Assembly: GCF_020889685.1 (NCBI RefSeq)
Contig: NZ_JACMYO010000028.1
Location: 1-58,454 of the forward strand
Reading direction: 5' to 3'
DNA length: 58,454 bases
Origin: Bradyrhizobium oropedii
Lineage (GTDB): Bacteria; Pseudomonadota; Alphaproteobacteria; Rhizobiales; Xanthobacteraceae
The notes under the pieces were generated by a model. The model worked only from the letters and a program-made list of their open reading frames with translations. It was not told the origin of the DNA and did no database searches. The position numbers and the translations under genes are program-made. Shown piece after piece: positions 16,251 through 25,561 of the stretch; positions within the stretch are counted from its first letter, which is position 1; the number at the start of each line of letters is the position of its first letter.

Positions 16251-18299
16251 TCAGGCGGCGGATCGCGCCCGCTTCACGTCCGGCGGCGTTGCTTCATCGA
16301 CCAGCGCGGCAATCGCCTCATCGGTCGGCATCACGACCTGGCGCTCGCTGCCGAGGCGGCGGACCGAGACCGAATGCGTCTCGGCTTCCTTCTTGCCGAC
16401 GACGAGCAGGGCCGGGATCTTGGCCAGCGAGTGCTCGCGGACCTTGTAGTTGATCTTCTCGTTGCGCAGGTCGATCTCGACCCGCAGCCCGGCGCGGCGC
16501 GCCGCTGCCGCCACCACCTTGGCGTACTCGTCGCCTTCGGAGGTGATGGTCGTGACCACGAGCTGCGTCGGCGCCAGCCAGAGCGGGAAGTTGCCGGCAT
16601 AATGCTCGATCAGGATGCCGATGAAGCGTTCCATCGAGCCGCAGATCGCGCGGTGCACCATGACCGGTGCCTTCTTCGAGCCGTCGTGATCGATGTAGAA
16701 CGCGCCGAACCGCTCCGGCAGGTTGAAGTCGACCTGGGTCGTGCCGCACTGCCAGTCGCGGCCGATGGCGTCGCGCAGCACATATTCGAACTTCGGCCCG
16801 TAGAACGCGCCTTCGCCCGGATTAATCTCGGTGCGGATCCGATTGCTGCCCTTGGCCTTGATCTCCGACAGCACGGTCGCCATCACGCGCTCGGCGTGAT
16901 CCCACATCTCGTCGGTGCCGACCCGCTTCTCGGGCCGCGTCGAGAGCTTGACCGTGAGCTCGCCGTCAAAGCCGAAATCGGCGTAGGTCGACAGGATCAG
17001 GTCGTTGATCTTGAGGCATTCCTCGGCGAGCTGCTGTTCGGTGCAGAACACATGGGCGTCGTCCTGGGTGAAGCCGCGCACCCGCATCAGGCCGTGCATC
17101 GCGCCCGACGGCTCGTAGCGATGCACGACGCCGAACTCGGCGAGCCGCAGCGGCAGGTCGCGGTAGCTCTTCAGCCCGTGCTTGAAGATCTGCACATGGC
17201 CCGGGCAGTTCATCGGCTTCAGCGCAAACCAGCGCTTGTCCTCGGCCTCGTCGCCGGCGGATTGCGCCGCGAACATGTTCTCGCGGTACCAGTCCCAGTG
17301 GCCCGAGGTCTCCCACAGCACCTTGTCGAGGATCTGCGGGGCATTGACCTCGTTGTAGTCGCCGAGCAGTCGGCGCCGCATATAGGCGATCAGCTGCTGG
17401 AAGATGGTCCAGCCCTTCGGGTGCCAGAACACCACGCCGGGGCCTTCCTCCTGGAAGTGGAACAGGTCGAGCTCGCGGCCGAGCTTGCGGTGGTCGCGCT
17501 TCTCGGCCTCCTCGATCTGCTTGAGGTACGCGTCGAGGTCTTCCTGCTTCGCGAATGCCGTGCCGTAGATGCGGGTCAACATCGGATTGTTGGAATCGCC
17601 GCGCCAATAGGCGCCGGCAACCTTCATCAGCTTGAAGGCGTTGCCGATCTTCCCGGTCGAGGTCATGTGCGGGCCGCGGCAGAGATCGAACCAGTCGCCC
17701 TGGAAATAGATCTTGATCGGCTCGTTGCCGGGAATGGCGTCGACCAGCTCGACCTTGAAGGCCTCGCCCTTGTCGCGGAACACCTGCTTGGTCTTCTCGC
17801 GATCCCAGACCTCCTTGGTGAACGGCTTGTCGCGCGCGACGATCTCGCGCATCCGCTTCTCGATCGCGGCAAAATCTTCCGGGGTGAACGGCTCGTTGCG
17901 GAAGAAGTCGTAGTAGAAGCCGTTCTCGATCACCGGGCCGATCGTGACCTGGGTGCCCGGCCACAACGACTGCACGGCTTCGGCGAGCACATGCGCGGCA
18001 TCGTGCCGGATCAGTTCCAGCGCGCGCGGGTCGTCGCGGCCGACCAGCTCGATCCTGGCGTCGGCTTCAATGGGATCGTTGAGGTCGGCAAGCGTGCCGT
18101 CGAGCGCCATCGCGACAGTGCGCTTGGCGAGTGAGGGCGAAATGCCTTTGGCGATGTCGAGACCGGTGGTCCCTCTCGGGAATTCGCGCCTCGCTCCATC
18201 AGGGAAGGTGAGGGCGATCTTGTCCACGGGTTCTGCGGGTTTGAGGTTGGAGAGGCTGTACTGGAATCCGGATTCGGATTTGGGTGGCGTGTCTGCCAT
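16251..18299 (-). CDS. thrS: Threonyl-tRNA synthetase
   Basis: 682 residues. Domains in order: a TGS domain (about 25-85, [16 protein letters not shown]), the second editing domain with HxxxH-type zinc residues ([14 protein letters not shown]), the class II catalytic core ([15 protein letters not shown] motif 1; [18 protein letters not shown] with the zinc Cys; [19 protein letters not shown] motif 3) and the anticodon-binding domain (about 575-672). It charges tRNA-Thr in the cytosol. AGGAGACATC precedes the ATG at 18297-18299. There is a short non-conserved N-terminal extension of about 25 residues. Confidence 0.98.
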   Translation of the reverse strand: MADTPPKSESGFQYSLSNLKPAEPVDKIALTFPDGARREFPRGTTGLDIAKGISPSLAKRTVAMALDGTLADLNDPIEADARIELVGRDDPRALELIRHDAAHVLAEAVQSLWPGTQVTIGPVIENGFYYDFFRNEPFTPEDFAAIEKRMREIVARDKPFTKEVWDREKTKQVFRDKGEAFKVELVDAIPGNEPIKIYFQGDWFDLCRGPHMTSTGKIGNAFKLMKVAGAYWRGDSNNPMLTRIYGTAFAKQEDLDAYLKQIEEAEKRDHRKLGRELDLFHFQEEGPGVVFWHPKGWTIFQQLIAYMRRRLLGDYNEVNAPQILDKVLWETSGHWDWYRENMFAAQSAGDEAEDKRWFALKPMNCPGHVQIFKHGLKSYRDLPLRLAEFGVVHRYEPSGAMHGLMRVRGFTQDDAHVFCTEQQLAEECLKINDLILSTYADFGFDGELTVKLSTRPEKRVGTDEMWDHAERVMATVLSEIKAKGSNRIRTEINPGEGAFYGPKFEYVLRDAIGRDWQCGTTQVDFNLPERFGAFYIDHDGSKKAPVMVHRAICGSMERFIGILIEHYAGNFPLWLAPTQLVVTTITSEGDEYAKVVAAAARRAGLRVEIDLRNEKINYKVREHSLAKIPALLVVGKKEAETHSVSVRRLGSERQVVMPTDEAIAALVDEATPPDVKRARSAA

Positions 18300-18526
18300 G
18301 ATGTCTCCTGTAGCTCACTCCTGCGAACGAGCGCAGGTAAGCGGAAAGCAGCGGTATAGCAGGGGATTTGACGCCTGCAATCCGGCAATATCAAGAAAAT
18401 GGGGCTCCAGCGGCAGGGAATTGAGGCAAGCTCGCCGCACCTGACGGCACCGAGCGTTGCGACGCTGCCGATCATCGTCTAACGTCGAACGTCCACCTTC
18501 CCGACATCGTGCGATCCGCCAAATTC

Positions 18527-19828
18527 ATGCTTTCCCGTGTCCTGTTTTTCGTGGCGCTGCTTCTGGTCCCCGGCGTCTTGCGGGCGGAAGAAACACCGGT
18601 CGAGAAGGTCGGATTTGCGAAACGGCTGACGATCTACCTCGCCAAGGGACCGGCGAACGCCTGCGGCGCCGGTTGCGATCGCTGGATTGCGATCGAAGGC
18701 GAGATCGATCGGGATGCGGCGGCGCGCATTCGCAGCTTCCTGCTTGCCACGAAGGACACGCAGCTTCCGATCTACCTTCACTCGCCCGGCGGAAACGTCG
18801 AGCAGTCCTATGCGATTGCGCGGTTTCTGCGCGCGCGCAAGGCGGTTGCCCGTGTCGGCCGCACCAACGTGCCGGCCTGTTCCACCGGCACGCAGGTCGA
18901 CGCCGCCTGCCTCAAGATCAAGGCTGCGAAGGGGGAGGTCGAGGCCGAACTCACCACCCGAAATGCGATGTGCGTTTCGGCCTGCGCCTATCTGTTCCTG
19001 GGCGCGACCACCCGCGAAGTGGCACCCGATTCGGTGCTCGGGGTGCACAATTCCAAGCTGATGTTCGTGGTCCATGGGCATCCTCCGCCCCAGGCTGTCG
19101 CGGACTTCAGGCGGCGCGAGATGGTGAGCGCCGATCGCGACCGCAACCTGTTCCTGGCGGCGATGGGGATCAGCCATGAGCTCAGCGAACTGATCCGGAC
19201 TGTGAAGTTCGAGAGCCTGCACGTGCTGACGCGGCCGGAACTCTATCGCTTCGGAATCGATACGCGGCCGTTGCCGGAAACCCTGTGGGCGGTGGAGAAG
19301 GAAACGCGGCCCTATGTGCGCAAGATCGCGCAGGAGAAAAAGGGCGACGGCAGTTCGTTCCGCATGATGGAGTGGCGCCTGTTCTGCGAGAACAGGGATC
19401 GCGGGCGGCTGATGTTCGTGCGCGAGTTCGATGAAGGCGTCGCCGGCAAAAGCACGGTGGTGATGATGGCCGGCGCCACCAAGACCATCGCGTTCGGCAG
19501 ATCGCCGGCGCGGTTCGGAAAATACGAGGTCTGGAGCGACCCGGTGAGCTCGGACAGCGTGCAGGCGATGCTGGCGGTCCCCCATCTTCAGGTCGGCGAG
19601 AGCACGCCGTCGTCCGATGCCAGATCCGACGTCAGGTCCGATGCAAAGTCCGACCTGAAGCCCGGCTATGCGACATTCGACATCGACACGACCGGGCTGG
19701 ATCAGGGATGGACGCAGCTTCTGGCATCGTGTCCGGCGGCGACGGCAGGTCCGAAGCCCGCGGCTCCGATTCCCCTTGTCGTTTCGCCGAGCGTCAACGC
19801 GGCGCCGACGGCATCGCCGGCGCCGTGA
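18527..19828 (+). CDS. Secreted ClpP-fold (COG3904-like) protein, paralogue 1
   Basis: 433 residues. The signal peptide is MLSRVLFFVALLLVPGVLRAEE. A ClpP/crotonase-like core follows: an oxyanion-type loop LHSPGGNVEQSYAIARFL, the candidate nucleophile Ser in MCVSACAYLFLGA flanked by two Cys, and a candidate His in GVHNSK. The C-terminal 200 residues are unassigned and end in a Pro/Ala-rich tail. Proteins of this type are annotated as predicted periplasmic or membrane-bound proteases without known substrates. A second member is at 21955-22872. The ATG at 18527 is chosen over a GTG six codons upstream because it begins a clean signal peptide. No clear ribosome-binding site. Confidence 0.72.
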   Translation: MLSRVLFFVALLLVPGVLRAEETPVEKVGFAKRLTIYLAKGPANACGAGCDRWIAIEGEIDRDAAARIRSFLLATKDTQLPIYLHSPGGNVEQSYAIARFLRARKAVARVGRTNVPACSTGTQVDAACLKIKAAKGEVEAELTTRNAMCVSACAYLFLGATTREVAPDSVLGVHNSKLMFVVHGHPPPQAVADFRRREMVSADRDRNLFLAAMGISHELSELIRTVKFESLHVLTRPELYRFGIDTRPLPETLWAVEKETRPYVRKIAQEKKGDGSSFRMMEWRLFCENRDRGRLMFVREFDEGVAGKSTVVMMAGATKTIAFGRSPARFGKYEVWSDPVSSDSVQAMLAVPHLQVGESTPSSDARSDVRSDAKSDLKPGYATFDIDTTGLDQGWTQLLASCPAATAGPKPAAPIPLVVSPSVNAAPTASPAP

Positions 19829-19857
19829 GCGCAAGAGGCGCCAAGCGATCAAGTGCC

Positions 19858-19879
19858 ATGCATTTAGATGCAGTTGCAT
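19858..19879. promoter_or_regulatory. Candidate operator upstream of the MFS gene
   Basis: ATGCA (19858-19862), then ATGCA-GT-TGCAT (19868-19879), 28 bases before the GTG start. This resembles MarR/HxlR-type operators often found next to MFS exporters, but no such regulator is adjacent here. Confidence 0.4.
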
Positions 19880-19907
19880 TGATCTCGGAGTCTGCTAACA
19901 CCGCGGC

Positions 19908-21068
19908 GTGAAACGCTTCGCTCCTACCGCACTGATGCTCGGCAACATCGTCACCGGCTGCTCGGTACTGGCGCCGGCCGGCATGCTGGCCGAATTGTCT
20001 GATGGCCTCGGCGTCACGATCCACACCGCGGGTCTCCTGATCACATTCGGCGCGATCGTGCTGTGCGTGGGCTCGCCGGTGACGGCGTGGCTGACCAGCC
20101 GGTTCGAACGGCGCGCCTTGCTGACGGCGACGCTGCTGGTGCTGACGCTGACCAACGCGGCATCGGCTTTCGCACCGGACTACGACAGTCTGCTGGTCAT
20201 CCGCCTCGTGATGCTTGCGGTCGGCGTGCTCTACACACCGCAGGCGGCCGGCACCGCGGCGCTGATCGTGCCGGTGGAGAAGCGCGGCAGCACGATCGCC
20301 TATATCTTCCTCGGCTGGTCGCTCGCCGCCGCGATCGGGCTGCCGTTGATCACCTTCATCGCAAGCCGTTACGGTTTTCGCGTGACCTATGGCGCGATCG
20401 CGCTGACCGGGCTCGTGAGCTCGCTGCTGCTGTGGTGGCGGCTGCCCGGCGGATTGCATGGCGTGCCGGTCGATTTGAGGACGTGGGCCGATCTCGGCCG
20501 TAATCCGACCGTCATCCTGCTGCTGTCGATCACGACGTTGCAGATGTCGGGTCAGTTCGTGGTGTTCACCTTCATGGGGCCGCTGCTCGCCAAGCTGACC
20601 GGCGCCAATGCCGACGCCGTCGGGATCGTGTTTGCGCTCTACGGCATCTTCGGCTTCGTCGGCATCGCGATCGCAACCCGCATCGTGGATTCCTGGGGCG
20701 CCTGGAAGACGTCGGTCCTGTTCACCGTGCTGCTGCTCGCCGGCGTGGCCGGCTGGGCGTTGAGCGCGGGCGCCTATGCATTGATGGCCGCCTCCGTTGC
20801 GGTGTGGGGCCTGGGCTTTGCCTCGACCAATTCGATGCAGCAGGTGCGTCTGGTCGGCGCGGCGCCGGCGCTCGCGTCGGCGTCGGTCTCGCTCAACACC
20901 TCGGTGCTGTATATCGGCCAGGCCATCGGCTCGGCGATCGGCGGATTGCTGTTCGCGCGAGAATGGCTGCATAGCGCGGGCTACGTGGCGACGGCCTTCG
21001 TCGCGGCGGCCCTGGTGGTCGTGGTCATCACGCGGCCGCGCCCGGTGCGCACTGCTCCAGCCGAGTAG
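19908..21068 (+). CDS. MFS transporter (AraJ/drug-exporter type)
   Basis: 386 residues with about 12 membrane helices, the usual size of the short AraJ/YdhP-like MFS branch. The loop 2-3 signature is in WLTSRFERRALL, and the mid-protein repeat begins near residue 200 (LGRNPTVILLLSITTLQMSGQF). Substrate unknown; exporters of sugars, purine analogues or drugs are in this group. The start is a GTG; no ATG is available before the first helix. A palindrome at 19868-19879 suggests repressor control. Confidence 0.85.
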   Translation: MKRFAPTALMLGNIVTGCSVLAPAGMLAELSDGLGVTIHTAGLLITFGAIVLCVGSPVTAWLTSRFERRALLTATLLVLTLTNAASAFAPDYDSLLVIRLVMLAVGVLYTPQAAGTAALIVPVEKRGSTIAYIFLGWSLAAAIGLPLITFIASRYGFRVTYGAIALTGLVSSLLLWWRLPGGLHGVPVDLRTWADLGRNPTVILLLSITTLQMSGQFVVFTFMGPLLAKLTGANADAVGIVFALYGIFGFVGIAIATRIVDSWGAWKTSVLFTVLLLAGVAGWALSAGAYALMAASVAVWGLGFASTNSMQQVRLVGAAPALASASVSLNTSVLYIGQAIGSAIGGLLFAREWLHSAGYVATAFVAAALVVVVITRPRPVRTAPAE

Positions 21069-21077
21069 GTATGTGCC

Positions 21078-21245
21078 TCACCACTTGACGCTCTGGCTCG
21101 GCACGATGAACGCCGTCGTGCTCGGCCTGTTGGAATTGTGGGTGAAGTAGCCCTTGGCGGCAATGATCACGACCAGCAGGGCAAGCACGGCCAACAAATC
21201 GATCTGCCGGGGATCGTGACCGTTGTGGCTGATTTTCCAGCGCAT
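21078..21245 (-). CDS. Small single-helix membrane protein
   Basis: 55 residues: MRWKISHNGHDPRQ, then one hydrophobic helix (IDLLAVLALLVVIIAAKGYF), then a polar C-terminus ending SVKW. GGGGAGG eight bases before the ATG strongly supports translation. It is convergent with the MFS gene (10 bases apart). Function unknown. Confidence 0.7.
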   Translation of the reverse strand: MRWKISHNGHDPRQIDLLAVLALLVVIIAAKGYFTHNSNRPSTTAFIVPSQSVKW

Positions 21246-21360
21246 TGTTGTTTCCTCCCCGAGGGGATCCCAGGCGGGCAACGAAACAATGCAGAAACTA
21301 TCGCCACAGTTCCGCCGAACCAGCAATGCGCGCTGCGCTTGGAAGCGCCGCAGCAATTGA

Positions 21361-21714
21361 TCAGGTGTCGTTGACGCCGCGCCAGCGGCCGTAGCGCCAT
21401 GGCAAGTACCACTGCGCGCCCGGCGGCTTGACCGCCGGCACGTTGTCGATCCCCGACGTGCCCCAGGGCTGGCAGCGCAGCAGCCGCGCCAGCGTCATCC
21501 ACCCGCCGGCCCAAAGCCCGAAGCGCTCGATCGCCTCGTCGCCATAGACCGAGCAGGTCGGCAGGTGCCGGCAGTTGTAGCCCACCAGCGGTGACAGCGT
21601 GTGCCGGTAGATCCAGATCAGGGCGCGGCCGAAGTTGCGCGGCAATCGACGCGCAGTGGTGGCACAGTCCATGCATCGCGGATGGTGTGATGTTGAATGA
21701 TCTGTCGACGGCAT
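21361..21714 (-). CDS. yidD: Membrane protein insertion efficiency factor YidD
   Basis: 117 residues with the YidD signature: a hydrophobic entry LIWIYRHTLSPLVGYNCRH, the Cys pair motif CRHLPTCSVYGDEAIERFG, and LARLLRCQPWGTSGIDNVP. YidD assists YidC-dependent insertion at the inner membrane. It is outside the usual rnpA-yidD-yidC cluster. The start is uncertain: an ATG at 21712-21714, a TTG two codons upstream, and an ATG at 21670-21672 are all possible, none with a good ribosome-binding site. A small hairpin (CATAC-GCAA-GTATG, 21712-21725) covers the chosen start codon. Confidence 0.88.
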   Translation of the reverse strand: MPSTDHSTSHHPRCMDCATTARRLPRNFGRALIWIYRHTLSPLVGYNCRHLPTCSVYGDEAIERFGLWAGGWMTLARLLRCQPWGTSGIDNVPAVKPPGAQWYLPWRYGRWRGVNDT

Positions 21715-21954
21715 ACGCAAGTATGTACGTAGTCTTGCGGGGGTTCCAAGCCAAGGAACTGTTCAATTGCAGATATTTACGCCACAGTTCGCAACTATTG
21801 CACAGCGCAAATGGCGCTGCAGCAAGGGTCCTATGGACGGTCCAGGTCAGCAAGGCTACCGTTCCCATAACGCGCCGATGACAGAATCGTGGCGCGTTGC
21901 CATGGGGCCATTGCCACCGCTCGCATCACCAAGGGCTTGGGGGAAGGAACCAAA

Positions 21955-22872
21955 TTGAGGCTCGTCAAGTCGCTCTCGTTGCGCAGTTGGGTGCTCACCG
22001 GCGCCGTTGCCCTTTGCTTCGCAGTTTCCGGCACGGTCACGACGGCGGGCAGTTCCGCACGGGCGAGCTCGACCCTCGAAGAGCGCAAGCTGCCGATGAA
22101 GTTCAGCTGGATCGCTTGCCAGCCGAATTGCCGGGGCTGGGTGTCGGCGGTCGGCATCATCACGGCTGACAGCCCCAAGGAATTCGACGAGTTCGCGCGC
22201 AGCCGCCCGCTCAACGGCGCCACCATCGTGCTCGACTCCAGCGGCGGCTCGGTCAACGACGCGATCGCGCTCGGCCGCCGATTCCGCGGCCTCGGCGCGC
22301 TGACCACGGTTGGCATCAGCGTCGCCAATCAGGCCGCGACCGGTGACCGCGCCAGCGTACTGCCGGATGCCTATTGCGAGTCGATGTGCGTATTCCTGCT
22401 GCTGTCGGGCAAGACGCGCTACGTGCCGCCGGCCGCCCACGTCCGCGTGCATCAGATCTGGATGGGCGACCGCGCCGACGACGCCAAGGCCGCGAGCTAC
22501 ACCGCGCAGGACCTGATGATCGTCGAGCGCGATATCGGCCGTCTCGCCAAGTACACCTTCGACATGGGCGGGGGAGGTGAGCTGCTGTCGCTCGCACTCA
22601 GCGTGCCGCCGTGGGAAGACCTGCACGAATTGTCGGCGGCCGAATTGCGGCTGACCAATCTCGTCACCACGGATGCGGTCGCCGATGTGCTGCCGCGGCT
22701 GGACAATGCAATTCCCGTTGCCGAAGCGAAGCCGAAGAACACCGATCGCTTCGTGAGCAGCGCGATGGAGGGTGAGGCGCCACCGCAGGCCGCGAAGGCG
22801 ACCAAGACCGCCGAGGCCGTGGTGCCGACCGGCGGCACCGCAGCGCCGGCGCCGGTCCAGCCGTCCCAGTAG
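21955..22872 (+). CDS. Secreted ClpP-fold (COG3904-like) protein, paralogue 2
   Basis: 305 residues. Start at a TTG (21955) with AAGGA seven bases upstream, which gives a clear signal peptide (residues 1-37). The core shows VLDSSGGSVNDAIALGRRFR (oxyanion loop region), the candidate nucleophile in CESMCVFLLLSG, again a Ser between two Cys, and a candidate His in HVRVHQIWMG. Pro/Ala-rich tail. The same C-x-S-x-C pattern is in the protein at 18527-19828, although the rest is divergent. Predicted periplasmic; protease activity is inferred from the fold only. Confidence 0.72.
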   Translation: MRLVKSLSLRSWVLTGAVALCFAVSGTVTTAGSSARASSTLEERKLPMKFSWIACQPNCRGWVSAVGIITADSPKEFDEFARSRPLNGATIVLDSSGGSVNDAIALGRRFRGLGALTTVGISVANQAATGDRASVLPDAYCESMCVFLLLSGKTRYVPPAAHVRVHQIWMGDRADDAKAASYTAQDLMIVERDIGRLAKYTFDMGGGGELLSLALSVPPWEDLHELSAAELRLTNLVTTDAVADVLPRLDNAIPVAEAKPKNTDRFVSSAMEGEAPPQAAKATKTAEAVVPTGGTAAPAPVQPSQ

Positions 22873-22892
22873 GTCTTCGCTGGAAGCAGGGC

Positions 22893-23339
22893 CTACGCCG
22901 GCTGTTTGGCCTTGGCCTCGATCTGGCCGATCGCATCGACCACGGCATCGAAGGTCAGGAGCGTCGAGGCATGGCGGGCCTTGTAGTCGCGCACCGGCTC
23001 GAGCAGCGCGATGTCGGCCCATTTGCCGCCCTGCGGGGGCAGGCCGTTTTCCTTCAGCATCTTGCGGACGGTCTCGCGCAAGTCGCGCAGCTCGTCCGCA
23101 GTCGAACCCACCACATGGCTCGCCATGATCGAGGAGGAGGCCTGGCCGAGCGCGCAGGCCTTCACGTCATGGGCGAAGTCGGTCACCACCGGGCCGTCCA
23201 TCTTGAGGTCGACCTTGACGGTCGAACCGCACAATTTGGAGTGGGCGGTGGCGCTGGCGTCCGGCTCGGCCAGCCGTCCGAGGCGCGGAATATTGCCGGC
23301 CAACTCGATGATCCGCTTGTTGTAAATGTCGTTCAGCAT
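22893..23339 (-). CDS. Iron-sulfur cluster scaffold protein (IscU/SufU/NifU-N type)
   Basis: 148 residues with the NifU-N fold: N-terminal MLNDIYNKRIIELAG, the first ligand Cys in SKLCGSTVKVDLKM (residue 37) and the second in DVKACALGQASSS. The third Cys of canonical IscU/SufU is absent; the matching region reads LLEPVRDYKARHASTLLTFDA, with His instead. In canonical scaffolds the third Cys receives persulfide, so this protein may act as a carrier or work differently. It is divergent from folE, whose product needs zinc rather than Fe-S. Confidence 0.85.
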   Translation of the reverse strand: MLNDIYNKRIIELAGNIPRLGRLAEPDASATAHSKLCGSTVKVDLKMDGPVVTDFAHDVKACALGQASSSIMASHVVGSTADELRDLRETVRKMLKENGLPPQGGKWADIALLEPVRDYKARHASTLLTFDAVVDAIGQIEAKAKQPA

Positions 23340-23578
23340 GGGGACAGATGCCTGGTTCCGGCGACGCCGGGCGCTCTTGGCGGCTGGGTTTCACCGTCCT
23401 ATATATGAGCGGCAGCGCCGGAAACATAGCCCGGCCATGCGGCCACCGCGGACCACATTCGCCGTTGTGGTGCTACAAGATGGGGACTCAGGCGTCCGGC
23501 GGTTCGACAGTCCGCCCCGTCTGCCCGGTGACACATCCGGCCTGAGGGCAATGCCAGGGCCGGTCGAACGGAGACGAC

Positions 23579-24274
23579 ATGGACGCCTTGATCAAACCGA
23601 TTCGCCCCAACAAGCCAGCCGACGCCAAGACATCTGACGTTAAGTCCAGCGAGCTCGATCCGTCAGAATTCATGGCGGCGGCCGTCCGTGCCGACCAGCC
23701 GCGCCCGTCGCGTGCGGAAGCCGAGGACGCCGTGAAGACGCTGCTCGCCTATATCGGCGAGAACACCTTCCGCGAAGGTCTGCTCGACACGCCGCGCCGC
23801 GTCGTCGAGGCCTATGACGAGCTCTATCAAGGCTATCATCAGTGCCCGGCCGAAGTGCTGAACCGCACCTTCGGTGAGACCGCCGGCTACGACGACTTCG
23901 TCCTGGTCCGCGACATCGAATTCACCTCGCAGTGCGAGCATCACATGATGCCGTTCTACGGCAAGGCGCATATCGCCTATACGCCGGTGGAGCGCGTCGT
24001 GGGCCTGTCCAAGCTGGCGCGGCTGACCGACATCTTCGCCCGCCGCCTGCAGACCCAGGAGCATCTCACCGCGCAGATCGCAGCCGCGATCGACGAGGTG
24101 CTGAAGCCCCGCGGCGTTGCGATACTGATCGAGGCGGAGCATACCTGCATGTCGGTGCGCGGCGTCGCCAAGCACGGTGCATCGACCTTCACCAGCCGCT
24201 TCACCGGCATGTTCCGCGACAATCCGGCGGAGCAGCAGCGCTTCCTGTCCCTGGTGCGAGGACCGAACCGGTAA
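23579..24274 (+). CDS. folE: GTP cyclohydrolase I (FolE type I)
   Basis: 231 residues. It converts GTP to 7,8-dihydroneopterin triphosphate, the first step of folate synthesis. Zinc ligands are seen in [17 protein letters not shown] (Cys and His) and [19 protein letters not shown] (second Cys); [17 protein letters not shown] and the substrate segment [19 protein letters not shown] are conserved. An N-terminal extension of about 45 residues is variable. hisI follows 28 bases downstream on the same strand and may be cotranscribed. Confidence 0.97.
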   Translation: MDALIKPIRPNKPADAKTSDVKSSELDPSEFMAAAVRADQPRPSRAEAEDAVKTLLAYIGENTFREGLLDTPRRVVEAYDELYQGYHQCPAEVLNRTFGETAGYDDFVLVRDIEFTSQCEHHMMPFYGKAHIAYTPVERVVGLSKLARLTDIFARRLQTQEHLTAQIAAAIDEVLKPRGVAILIEAEHTCMSVRGVAKHGASTFTSRFTGMFRDNPAEQQRFLSLVRGPNR

Positions 24275-24302
24275 CCTCGCAATTCCCTAAGCGAGGTTTT
24301 CC

Positions 24303-24731
24303 GTGTCCGCATCGACCCACGATCACGACCGCGAAGAAGGGCTGGTCTTCCAGCCCAAATTCGACGCGGCAGGTCTCGTGACCTGCGTCGCGACCGATGC
24401 CGCGACCGGCGACGTGCTGATGGTCGCGCATATGAACGACGAAGCCCTGCGCAAGACGATCGCGACCGGCGAAGGCTGGTACTTCAGCCGCTCGCGCAAT
24501 GCGTTGTGGCGCAAAGGCGAGAGTTCGGGCCAGACCCAGCGCGTGGTCGAGATCCGGATGGATTGCGATCAGGACGCGGTGTGGATCAAGGTCGAGCAGA
24601 TCGGCGCCGCCTGCCACACCGGACGGCGATCCTGCTTCTATCGCGCCGTGAAGGGCGAGGGCGGCGACGTCAGCCTGTCATTCGTCGATGCCGAGCGACT
24701 GTTCGATCCGGCGCAGCTCTATCGCAAATAG
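24303..24731 (+). CDS. hisI: Phosphoribosyl-AMP cyclohydrolase
   Basis: 142 residues, the stand-alone HisI without fused HisE. It opens the purine ring of PR-AMP in histidine synthesis. Zinc and catalytic motifs are present: [31 protein letters not shown], the zinc Cys in [10 protein letters not shown] and [10 protein letters not shown]. The start is a GTG at 24303. The gene ends five bases before the FixK box that controls the next operon. Confidence 0.96.
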   Translation: MSASTHDHDREEGLVFQPKFDAAGLVTCVATDAATGDVLMVAHMNDEALRKTIATGEGWYFSRSRNALWRKGESSGQTQRVVEIRMDCDQDAVWIKVEQIGAACHTGRRSCFYRAVKGEGGDVSLSFVDAERLFDPAQLYRK

Positions 24732-24735
24732 AGCG

Positions 24736-24749
24736 TTGATCTAAATCAA
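24736..24749. promoter_or_regulatory. FixK/FNR box before the heme-copper oxidase operon
   Basis: TTGAT-CTAA-ATCAA, a perfect FNR/FixK2 palindrome centred about 95 bases before the first cytochrome gene. A class II promoter would start near 24784. Confidence 0.8.
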
Positions 24750-24760
24750 ATGCAATGCGT

Positions 24761-24777
24761 CGAAGTGGTGCACTTCG
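24761..24777. promoter_or_regulatory. Perfect palindrome within the oxidase promoter
   Basis: CGAAGTG-GTG-CACTTCG, 11 bases after the FixK box, overlapping the predicted core promoter. A second regulator could block or modulate FixK-driven transcription here. Confidence 0.45.
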
Positions 24778-24795
24778 TTGCCTCCCGTTCGGCTG

Positions 24796-24813
24796 TGTGC
24801 AAGTAATTGCACA
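24796..24813. promoter_or_regulatory. Second palindrome in the oxidase leader
   Basis: TGTGCAA-GTAA-TTGCACA, seven-base perfect arms, 24 bases before the GTG of the first cytochrome gene. Operator or RNA hairpin; unresolved. Confidence 0.45.
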
Positions 24814-24837
24814 TCGTCGTCGCGCTGGGGGTGAGTT

Positions 24838-25548
24838 GTGGCGCATCGCCTGATACCGCTTCTTGGGTTTCTTGCCTCGATTGTATTGCCGATCGGCGCG
24901 GCGCAATCGCAAACCGGAGAGCGTGCACCCGATACGATGGCCGCGCGCGTCCTCGCCTGCGCGCCCTGCCACGGCGCCGAAGGCGAGGGCACCCGCGACG
25001 TCTATTTTCCCCGTCTTGCCGGCAAACCGGCCGGCTACCTCTATAACCAGCTGATCGCGTTCAGGGATGGACGGCGGAAATATCCGCCGATGAACTACCT
25101 GCTGGAGTTTCAGACTGACGATTACTTGAAGAAGATCGCCGAGTATTTCGCTTCGCTCCGGCCGGCGTTTCCGCCGCCGGTTCCGCCGGTCGACAGCAAG
25201 GAGATCCTGGCGCGCGGCGAAGCGATCGTGAAGAACGGCGATCCGCAGCACGGCATTCCGCCCTGTTCGGCCTGTCATGGTCCCACGTTGGGCGGCATGG
25301 AGCCCGGCATTCCCGGGCTGCTCGGCCTGCGCGCGGCCTACATCAGCGGCCAGCTCGGCGGCTGGCGCTACGGCACGCGCACTGCGCTCGCCCCCGATTG
25401 CATGCAGGTGGTCGCGAGCCTGCTGACGGAGGACGACGTCAAGGCGGTGGCCGCCTACCTGTCCTCGCGTCCGGCGCCGGCCGATCCATCCTTCGCGCCG
25501 CGAGGCAGCCTTCCGATGCCGCTCGAATGCGGCAGCGAACCGCACTGA
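24838..25548 (+). CDS. Diheme cytochrome c (c4-like)
   Basis: 236 residues with a signal peptide (residues 1-24, AAQSQ) and two heme c attachment sites: CAPCH near residue 41 and CSACH near 143. Axial Met candidates are present in each half, and the two halves repeat the pattern expected for c4-type proteins. First gene of a six-gene oxidase operon and probably an electron donor to it in the periplasm. The start is a GTG with GGGGGTGAG upstream. Confidence 0.88.
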   Translation: MAHRLIPLLGFLASIVLPIGAAQSQTGERAPDTMAARVLACAPCHGAEGEGTRDVYFPRLAGKPAGYLYNQLIAFRDGRRKYPPMNYLLEFQTDDYLKKIAEYFASLRPAFPPPVPPVDSKEILARGEAIVKNGDPQHGIPPCSACHGPTLGGMEPGIPGLLGLRAAYISGQLGGWRYGTRTALAPDCMQVVASLLTEDDVKAVAAYLSSRPAPADPSFAPRGSLPMPLECGSEPH

Positions 25549-25561
25549 GGGGATCGTACCG

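Noticed and set aside
16374..18134. 586-codon plus-strand open frame opposite thrS
   Set aside because: Antisense shadow of a highly conserved tRNA synthetase gene.
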